Below are positions 58,464 to 64,000 of a DNA stretch of 64,000 nt, piece by piece. The stretch is from Paracoccus cavernae. GTDB taxonomy: Bacteria; Pseudomonadota; Alphaproteobacteria; Rhodobacterales; Rhodobacteraceae. The DNA lies in assembly GCA_030410095.1 (NCBI GenBank), contig JAUFRC010000002.1, positions 211,501 to 275,500 on the forward strand. Reading direction: 5' to 3'. The translations under genes were made by a program, and so were the position numbers. A model generated the notes under the pieces. The model saw only the letters and a program-made list of their open reading frames with translations, was not told the origin of the DNA and did no database searches. The stretch's first letter is position 1. Each line of letters opens with the position of its first letter.

Positions 58464-60523
58464 ATGTCTGAAACCGTCCCACATCTGACAGACGCTCAGC
58501 TGCGCGCGATCGAGGAAGAATACGACCCCGAAACCCGATTTCGCACGCTGTTGCCGCCGATCGCGACGCTGATCGCGGTCGTCATGTTCCTGCTGTCGCT
58601 GTATCACTACTACACCGCAGGTTTCGGGATTCCGCGTTCGACCACGCATCGCGGCATCCAGATGGGCGTGTCGCTGTTCGCGACCTTCATCCTGTTTTCG
58701 GCCTTCGCATCCAAACGCGGCGTCGCCACGAAATTTGCCGTGCTGGGCATCCCCTTGCCCGACTGGATCCTCGCTTTCGCAGGGATCATCGCCTCGCTTT
58801 ACGTGCCGTGGATCTACGACCAGCTGGCCTTCCGCGTCGGCAACCCCAATACGCTCGATGTGGTGATGGGCACGATCCTGATCTTGGCGCTGCTCGAGGC
58901 GGTGCGCCGCTCGATGGGCTGGCCGCTGCCGATCATCGCCGCGCTTTTCATGGCCTATGCCTATTTCGGCCAAAGCATGCCGGGGATTTTCGTCCATCCG
59001 GTGCGGATTGGTCGACGATCGTCAACCACCTCTACCTGACTTCGCAAGGGATCTACGGGACCGCGCTCGGCGTGATCTCGACCTATGTGTTCCACTTCGT
59101 CCTGTTTGGCGTCATGGCGCAGAGGATCGGTCTGGGGCAGCTCTTCATCGACCTCGCTACCGCTTTGACGGGACGCTTTTCGGGTGGACCGGCGAAGGTC
59201 TCGGTGGTGTCTTCGGCACTGATGGGCTCGATCTCGGGCTCGTCGATCGCGAATACCGTGACCACCGGCGCGCTCACCATTCCGGCGATGATCAAGATCG
59301 GCTTCAAACGCCACTTCGCCGCTGCTGTTGAAGCTGCCGCTTCGACCGGCGGGCAGATCACGCCGCCGGTCATGGGCGCGGTCGCCTTCCTGATGGTCGA
59401 ATATCTCGGCATTCCGCTGCGCACGATCCTGATCGCGGCCATCGTTCCAGCCTTCATGCATTTCTTCGGCGTACTGGTTCAGGTCCATCTGGAGGCCCGC
59501 CGTCTGGGCATCCGCGGCCTCACCAAAGAGGAACTGCCCAAGGCCTGGCTCGTCCTCAAAGAGGGCTGGCTGGCGACGATCCCGCTGATCCTGCTGGTCT
59601 TCATGCTGATGTCGGGCCGCACGCCCTTCTGGTCGGCCTTCGTCGCGATTTCGGCCTGTATGGTCGTCTATCTGATCCAGTCGGTGATGAAATCGGGCGC
59701 GGTCGAAGGTTTCAAGGAAACCGCAGCCGGCATTTTCGAGGGCTTCGTCTCGGGCGCGAAACAATCGCTTGCGGTGACGGTGGCTGCGGCGCTTGTGGGT
59801 GTCGTCATCGGGATCGTGACCCTGACCGGTATCGGCTTCAAAATCGCCTTCATGGTGACCTCGATCGCGCAGGGCTGGGGCGCCTCGGCGCATGAATTCC
59901 TCGGCTTCCTTCCCTTCGAGCTCATGAGCCAGCAGACGCTGACCCTGCTCTTCACGCTGATGATGACGGCCGTGGTCTGCATCCTGATGGGTTGCGGCAT
60001 TCCCACGACCGCAAACTACATCATCATGGTCGCGGTCGCCGCGCCCGTGTTGGGGATGATGAACGTGGAGCCGATCGTGGCCCATTTCTTCGTCTTCTAT
60101 TACGGGGTGATCGCGGATGTGACGCCGCCGGTCGCAATGGCGGCCTATGCGGCATCGGGGATCGCGGGGGCGAATGCCTTCAAGGCGGGCAATACCGCGT
60201 TCCGTCTGTCGATGGGCAAGGCGCTGGTGCCTTTCGTCTTCGTCTTCTCGCCGTCGCTTCTGCTGGTGACCGAGGGATTTACCTGGACGGCCTTTGCCCT
60301 GGCCTTCTCGGGAGCTGTCCTTGGGATCTTGTCGCTGTCGGCGGCGCTGACCAACTGGCTTCTTGCCCCGCTCAGCCTCTTCGAGCGGATTTTGCTGACG
60401 ATCGGAGCCTTCCTGTTGATCGCGCCCGAGCCGATTTCGTCGGCCATTGGCGCAGCCATTCTGGCGCTGATCGCGCTCAAGCAATGGCGTATGAACAAGG
60501 CGGGCGCAGCTTTGCCCGCCTGA
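58464..60523 (+). CDS. TRAP transporter fused membrane subunit, TAXI type (one frame break)
   Basis: About 686 aa after repair. A fused small (DctQ-like) and large (DctM-like) TRAP membrane protein with about 16-18 helices. Family features: SSALMGSISGSSIANTVTTGALTIPAMIKIGF, EAAASTGGQITPPVMGAVAFLM, GCGIPTTANYIIM and GVIADVTPPVAMAAYAASGIAG. The frame changes near 59002 (CCGGTGCGG, one G), joining GIFVHPGADWSTIVN. A short tail of helices ends the chain. The start is the ATG at 58464. Confidence 0.9.
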
Positions 60524-60532
60524 GACAAACAG

Positions 60533-60560
60533 CCCTTTCCCGCACCATTGCGGGAGAGGG
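60533..60560 (+). terminator. Hairpin after the TRAP genes
   Basis: 12-bp stem CCCTTTCCCGCA / TGCGGGAGAGGG with a 4-base loop and one T-G wobble, 10 bp after the TRAP stop. It has no T tract. Confidence 0.6.
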
Positions 60561-60582
60561 CAGGGACCGTTCAGGATCAATC

Positions 60583-60614
60583 TCAAGCCCGATGGAAATT
60601 CGGGCTTGATTTTT
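60583..60614 (+). terminator. Rho-independent terminator after the TRAP operon
   Basis: Perfect 10-bp stem TCAAGCCCGA / TCGGGCTTGA with a 7-base loop, immediately followed by TTTTTG. Confidence 0.85.
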
Positions 60615-60624
60615 GTCTCAATAG

Positions 60625-60641
60625 GTAACATCAATTGTTAC
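60625..60641 (+). promoter_or_regulatory. Inverted repeat GTAACA-N5-TGTTAC at the Rrf2 start
   Basis: The repeat ends one base before the Rrf2 ATG (60642), so protein bound there would block initiation. It is a good autoregulatory operator candidate for the Rrf2 protein and the oxidoreductase downstream. Confidence 0.6.
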
Positions 60642-61079
60642 ATGAAAAGAGACAGCCGCCTTTCCCTCGTCCTGCACGCGCTTTTGCACATGGCGGAGCG
60701 CGCCGAGCCTGTAACCTCCGAAACGCTCGGCGAATGCCTTGACGCCAATCCGGTGGTGGTACGCCGCACGATGGGCTTGCTGCGCGACGCGGGCTTCGTC
60801 CATGCGGGCAGGGGGCCTGCGGGCGGTTGGTCGTTGGCGGTCGCGCTGGATAGGCTGAGCCTTCTCGATCTGCACAATGCCTTGGGACAACCGGCGATCT
60901 TCGCGATGGGCAACCGCTCGGACGCGCCGGATTGCCGGATCGAGCAGGCGGTGAACGCCGCGATGGGCGAGAGCTTCGCCGAGGCCGAGGCGCTTTTGCT
61001 GGCGCGTTTCGCCGAGATCACGTTGGCAGAGCTCTACCAGCCTTTCGCGGATCACCGCAGTCACGAAACCCCGCGCTGA
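60642..61079 (+). CDS. Rrf2-family transcriptional regulator (YwnA-like)
   Basis: 145 aa from the ATG at 60642. A winged helix-turn-helix: SLVLHALLHMAERAEPVTSETLGE and VVRRTMGLLRDAGFVHAGRGPAGGW. The iron-sulfur cysteine cluster of IscR/NsrR is missing; only one cysteine (DCRIEQAV) is present, as in YwnA-type members. It is followed after 22 bp by a thioredoxin-reductase-like flavoprotein, a common pair; the regulator probably responds to electrophile or redox stress and controls both genes (inference). Confidence 0.88.
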   Translation: MKRDSRLSLVLHALLHMAERAEPVTSETLGECLDANPVVVRRTMGLLRDAGFVHAGRGPAGGWSLAVALDRLSLLDLHNALGQPAIFAMGNRSDAPDCRIEQAVNAAMGESFAEAEALLLARFAEITLAELYQPFADHRSHETPR

Positions 61080-61101
61080 AACTCCAAGAAGGAAAAGACC
61101 C

Positions 61102-61989
61102 ATGCAGGATGTACTTGTGATCGGCGGCAGCTATGCCGGCATGGCCGCCACGCTTCAGCTGGCGCGCGCGCGGCGCAAGGTGACGGTGATTGACGCCGGT
61201 CAAAGGCGCAACCGCTTCACCACCCATGCGCATGGCTTTCTCGGGCAGGACGGCAAGGATCCCGCCGCGATTTGGGCCGAAGCCCGCAACCAGCTTCTGG
61301 CCTATCCGAGCGTCACCTGGATCGATGGTCATGCCGAGATGGTGGCGGGCGACAAAGACGGTTTCACCATTACCACCAAAGCCGGTGCCGTCGCGAGCGG
61401 TCGCCGCCTGCTGCTGGCGACGGGTCTTGCCGACCAGCTCCCCGAGGTCGATGGCCTCGCGGCGCGTTGGGGCAAAACCGTGCTCCATTGCCCCTATTGC
61501 GACGGCTACGAGTTGGGCGGGCGGGCGATCGGCGTGTTGGCCAGCCATGCCAATGCGCTGCATCAGGCGGAGCTTCTGACCGATTGGGGCACGGTCACCT
61601 TGCTGCTCAACGATGCGGTCGCGCCGGACGGAGCACAGCGCAATGCCTTGGCCCTACGCGGCGTGGTGGTGGAGGAAACGCCGGTTGCAACCGTGCAAAA
61701 CAAGGCGGATGTCTTGCTCTCCGACGGGCGGGTGCTGCATTTCGCGGGCCTCTTCACCACGACGCGCACCAGCCCCGCCTCTGATCTCGCCGCGCGCGCC
61801 GGTTGCGCCTTGGCCGAAACGCCGAGCGGCACGCAGATCTGGACCGACGACACCAAAGCCACTTCTGTCCCCGGCATCTACGCCGCCGGAGATGTCGCGA
61901 GAGGGGCCCATTCCGTCTCGCTTGCCGTGGCGGACGGGGCATGGGCGGGCATGCAGATCCACCGCTCTTTGGTCTGGCCGCAAGGGTAG
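61102..61989 (+). CDS. NAD(P)/FAD-dependent oxidoreductase, thioredoxin-reductase-like with CPYC
   Basis: 295 aa, intact. FAD motif VIGGSYAGMAATLQLA at the start; the redox pair is in HCPYCDGYE; the C-terminal FAD block is VPGIYAAGDVARG. Length and CxxC position fit the thioredoxin reductase family, but the NADPH-binding repeat is poorly conserved (IGVLASHANALHQA replaces GxGxxA). That is typical of ferredoxin-type or oxidase-type relatives such as holothin/gliotoxin-like oxidases. The electron donor is therefore uncertain. It is co-transcribed with Rrf2. Confidence 0.82.
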   Translation: MQDVLVIGGSYAGMAATLQLARARRKVTVIDAGQRRNRFTTHAHGFLGQDGKDPAAIWAEARNQLLAYPSVTWIDGHAEMVAGDKDGFTITTKAGAVASGRRLLLATGLADQLPEVDGLAARWGKTVLHCPYCDGYELGGRAIGVLASHANALHQAELLTDWGTVTLLLNDAVAPDGAQRNALALRGVVVEETPVATVQNKADVLLSDGRVLHFAGLFTTTRTSPASDLAARAGCALAETPSGTQIWTDDTKATSVPGIYAAGDVARGAHSVSLAVADGAWAGMQIHRSLVWPQG

Positions 61990-62011
61990 GTCTTGCGCCA
62001 TAGGGCTAATC

Positions 62012-62035
62012 GGACTAAGTTGAGTGGACTAAGTT
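62012..62035 (+). promoter_or_regulatory. Direct repeats GGACTAAGTT before the toxin-antitoxin genes
   Basis: The 10-mer GGACTAAGTT occurs at 62012-62021 and 62026-62035, 14 bp apart. It lies within 50 bp of the antitoxin start, as expected for operator or promoter elements of an autoregulated toxin-antitoxin pair. Confidence 0.55.
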
Positions 62036-62057
62036 TGATTTGTCATGCGGGGTCGTG

Positions 62058-62321
62058 ATGAAAACCGTCAATATGCACGAAGCCAAGACCAACCTGTCGA
62101 AACTCGTAGAAAGCGCCGCGCAGGGGGAGCCCTTCATCATCGCGCGGGCGGGCAAGCCTTTGGTCAAAGTCACCATGCTCGAGGGCGAAACCCCGCGCCG
62201 CATGGGCTTTCTCGCGGGCCAATACAGCATTCCCGACGACTTCGACAGCATGGCCGCCGACGAGATCCGCGGCCTTTTCGAAGGCGATGCCGATGCAGGG
62301 CCGGATCAGACCGCGCAATGA
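62058..62321 (+). CDS. Phd/YefM-type antitoxin
   Basis: 87 aa, intact. The start MKTVNMHEAKTNLSKLVESAA is the classical Phd/YefM DNA-binding domain; the C-terminal part (FLAGQYSIPDDFDSMAADEI) resembles antitoxins partnered with PIN toxins and wraps the toxin. The ATG at 62058 is preferred to an upstream alternative start. It overlaps the toxin start by ATGA. Confidence 0.9.
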   Translation: MKTVNMHEAKTNLSKLVESAAQGEPFIIARAGKPLVKVTMLEGETPRRMGFLAGQYSIPDDFDSMAADEIRGLFEGDADAGPDQTAQ

Positions 62322-62704
62322 ATCTGCTGATCGACACCCATCTGCTGCTCTGGTCGGCTTTCGCGCCCGCCAAAGTACCGGCCCGCGCCGCGGAGCTGAT
62401 GCTCGATCCGGCGCATCAGCTGTGGTTCAGCGCCGCCTCGATCTGGGAGGTCGCCATCAAGCGCGGCCTCGACCGGCCCGACTTCCGCGTCGAGCCGGGG
62501 GTTCTGCGCGCGGGGCTTTTGGCCAATGACTACTCCGAACTCTCGGTCGACGGGCGTCACTGCCTCGCGCTGACCAGCCTGCCCGCGATCCATGCCGATC
62601 CCTTCGACCGCATGCTGATCGCGCAGGCGATTTCGGAAGGCATGGTGCTTTTGACCGCCGATGCGCGGATCGGGCAATATTCCGGCCCGATCGAAAAGGT
62701 CTGA
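62318..62704 (+). CDS. PIN-domain toxin (VapC family)
   Basis: 128 aa, intact. PIN nucleases cut RNA, typically initiator tRNA or rRNA. Acidic residues for metal binding are in NLLIDTHLLLWSA (first Asp), ASIWEVAIK (Glu) and HADPFDRMLIAQA (Asp), and VLLTADARIGQY (last Asp). The gene forms a type II toxin-antitoxin pair with the Phd-type protein, translationally coupled by ATGA. Confidence 0.9.
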   Translation: MNLLIDTHLLLWSAFAPAKVPARAAELMLDPAHQLWFSAASIWEVAIKRGLDRPDFRVEPGVLRAGLLANDYSELSVDGRHCLALTSLPAIHADPFDRMLIAQAISEGMVLLTADARIGQYSGPIEKV

Positions 62705-62722
62705 CCACCTCCACCCACGAAG

Positions 62723-62752
62723 ACGCCGCGCGGAAGCAAAACCGCGCGGCGT
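62723..62752. terminator. Hairpin between the toxin and flavin oxidoreductase genes
   Basis: Perfect 11-bp stem ACGCCGCGCGG / CCGCGCGGCGT with an 8-base loop, between two convergent genes. No clear T tract. Confidence 0.7.
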
Positions 62753-62776
62753 AAATTCTGCTACCCGACAGCCCGA

Positions 62777-63865
62777 TCAGTAACGGCCGAGCCAATGGCC
62801 ATAGGGCGGCGGAAGGACGCTCGACAGCTCCTCGATCTTGAGCGTACGCGCCGCCTCATAGGCCCAATGGGGATTGGCGAGATGAGCCTTTCCGACCAGA
62901 ACCACATCCAGCTCGCCTTTGGCGACCGCCGCTTCGGCAACGTTAGGCTCGCCGAAATTCCAGGCGCTTGCGACCGGAATGCCGGCCTCGGTACGGATGC
63001 GCCGCGCGATCGGACCCATAAAGCCCATCGACCACGGGATCGTATTCTCGGGCGTCGAGAAGCCGATGCTCGTATCCAACAGATCCATGCCGTCGGCCTT
63101 GAGATTTCGCGCCAGAGCCACGGATTCGGCGAGATCCTCGTCGACCCTTCCGTTGAATTCGGTCACGCCGAAACGCACCGTCAGCGGATATTCCTCGGGC
63201 CAGACCGCGCGCACGGCGGCGAAAGTCTCGCGCAGGAAGCGGCTGCGGTTCTCGAAACTGCCGCCATAGGAATCCGTGCGCTGGTTGGCCTCTTTCGAGA
63301 AGAAGGTCTGCGCGAGATAGCCGTGGGCGAAATGCAGCTCGAGCCATTCGAAACCGGCAGCGCGGGCGCGTTTGGCGGCGGCAACGAAATCGTCGCGGAC
63401 GCGGGTGATATCGGCAAGCGTCATTTCGCGCGGGACCTTGCTCAGCTGTCCGCCGAACGGAATGGCCGAAGGGGCGATGGTCTCCCAACCGCGCGGATCC
63501 TCTGTCGGAATATGGTCGTCGCCTTCCCACGGGTTGTTGGCGCTCGCCTTGCGGCCGGCATGCCCGATCTGGATCCCCGGAACCGCGCCGAAGGATTTGA
63601 TCGCGCGCACGATCGGGGCGAAGGCCTCGGCATGGGCATCGCTCCAGATGCCGGTGCAATCGGGGGTGATGCGGCCCTCTGGCGACACGCCGGTTGCCTC
63701 GATCACAACCAGCCCCGCACCACCGCGCGCTTGCGCGGCATAGTTGAACAAATGCCAATCATTGGCGATGCCGTCACGCGCCGAATATTGGCACATCGGT
63801 GCGACGCCGATGCGGTTGCGGAGGGTAACGCCCTTGAGCTGAAAGGGCTGAAAAAGTGCTGACAT
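62777..63865 (-). CDS. Old-yellow-enzyme family NADH:flavin oxidoreductase, YqjM-like
   Basis: 362 aa from the ATG at 63865 behind AGGA. A TIM-barrel FMN protein: RIGVAPMCQYSA (with the YqjM-type cysteine after Met), IQIGHAGRKAS (His pair region), the active-site ELHFAHGYLAQTF, DSYGGSFENRSRFL and DVVLVGKAHLANP. It reduces activated alkenes or related xenobiotics with NAD(P)H. The physiological substrate is unknown. An upstream stretch of 19 residues could be read but has no good start; the 78 bp between it and the window end look like a promoter. Confidence 0.9.
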   Translation of the reverse strand: MSALFQPFQLKGVTLRNRIGVAPMCQYSARDGIANDWHLFNYAAQARGGAGLVVIEATGVSPEGRITPDCTGIWSDAHAEAFAPIVRAIKSFGAVPGIQIGHAGRKASANNPWEGDDHIPTEDPRGWETIAPSAIPFGGQLSKVPREMTLADITRVRDDFVAAAKRARAAGFEWLELHFAHGYLAQTFFSKEANQRTDSYGGSFENRSRFLRETFAAVRAVWPEEYPLTVRFGVTEFNGRVDEDLAESVALARNLKADGMDLLDTSIGFSTPENTIPWSMGFMGPIARRIRTEAGIPVASAWNFGEPNVAEAAVAKGELDVVLVGKAHLANPHWAYEAARTLKIEELSSVLPPPYGHWLGRY

Positions 63866-64000
63866 TCTGCGTTCCTGGGTCGGGGCGGATAGGGACGTCC
63901 CGAAAAACAGGACAGAATGCATTCAACCAATTTGTCTTCGTTCAGGTTCCGGCAGAAAGCTGCACTGCGGCATTGCGTAGCGTCACTTTTGTCGGCGGTC

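Noticed and set aside
1..64000. CRISPR array, tRNA, rRNA, insertion sequence or prophage
   Set aside because: No evenly spaced repeats, cloverleaf, rRNA blocks, transposase, terminal inverted repeats or phage structural genes were found.

Overview
The window is high-GC, densely coded DNA that looks like a member of the Alphaproteobacteria, most probably Rhodobacteraceae (Paracoccus/Roseobacter relatives). The basis is gene content: a tdm/dmmDABC/gmaS/tmm methylated-amine island, a fused TAXI-TRAP carrier, a carnitine dehydrogenase-thioesterase fusion and many NCS1/APC/ABC importers. Taxonomy is inferred from content, not from a marker gene. No rRNA, tRNA, CRISPR array, prophage or insertion sequence was recognised.

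Layout. 1-0.9 kb: end of cdsA and a CDP-alcohol phosphatidyltransferase. 0.9-2.9 kb: orphan PAAR protein and amt. 2.9-20 kb: methylated-amine island. Tmm oxidises TMA to TMAO, Tdm splits TMAO into DMA and formaldehyde, DmmDABC demethylates DMA, GmaS captures methylamine as gamma-glutamylmethylamide, and FolD plus PurU carry the folate-bound C1 unit to formate. An XRE-cupin regulator, an NCS1 permease-deaminase pair and an APC permease lie among these genes. 20-30.5 kb: carnitine locus (CaiD-like, GlxA-type regulator, BKACE cleavage enzyme, complete peptide-type ABC importer, CdhA-thioesterase fusion, esterase). 30.5-31.5 kb: helix-turn-helix protein. 31.5-40 kb: surface polysaccharide genes including glf (UDP-galactopyranose mutase), two glycosyltransferases, sulfotransferase-like proteins, an acetyltransferase and a DUF4422 protein. 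40-42 kb: NTF2-like protein, serine hydrolase and acyl-CoA thioesterase. 42.4-46.5 kb: DUF296 protein, a complete ECF importer (S, T, tandem ATPase) and aspartate dehydrogenase. 46.5-50.2 kb: hydantoin-type NCS1 permease with two Asp/Glu racemase-fold proteins and a divergent GntR regulator. 50.3-57.1 kb: acid phosphatase and an operon of TonB receptor, BtuCD-type ABC importer, TrmO-like protein and a molbindin. 57.4-60.5 kb: TAXI-TRAP importer. 60.6-64 kb: Rrf2 regulator plus flavoprotein, a Phd/VapC-type toxin-antitoxin pair and an old-yellow-enzyme homologue.

Sequence quality matters here. About 57 reading-frame breaks occur in 36 of roughly 60 genes. Nearly all are explained by one missing base, often in a G, C, A or T run, and conserved protein sequence resumes at once in the new frame. 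Full-length genes sit in the same operons. I therefore treat these as probable consensus errors and annotate each as one gene over its whole span, noting where the frame changes. If they are real, the window is massively decayed.

The most interesting loci are the TonB-ABC-TrmO-molbindin operon (predicted molybdate/tungstate or metallophore uptake), the exported racemase-fold protein that lacks both catalytic cysteines, a triple TGTTAACA operator with exact 13-bp period, the DUF296-ECF-aspartate dehydrogenase cluster with an asymmetric tandem ATPase, and the unusually complete methylated-amine plus carnitine region.
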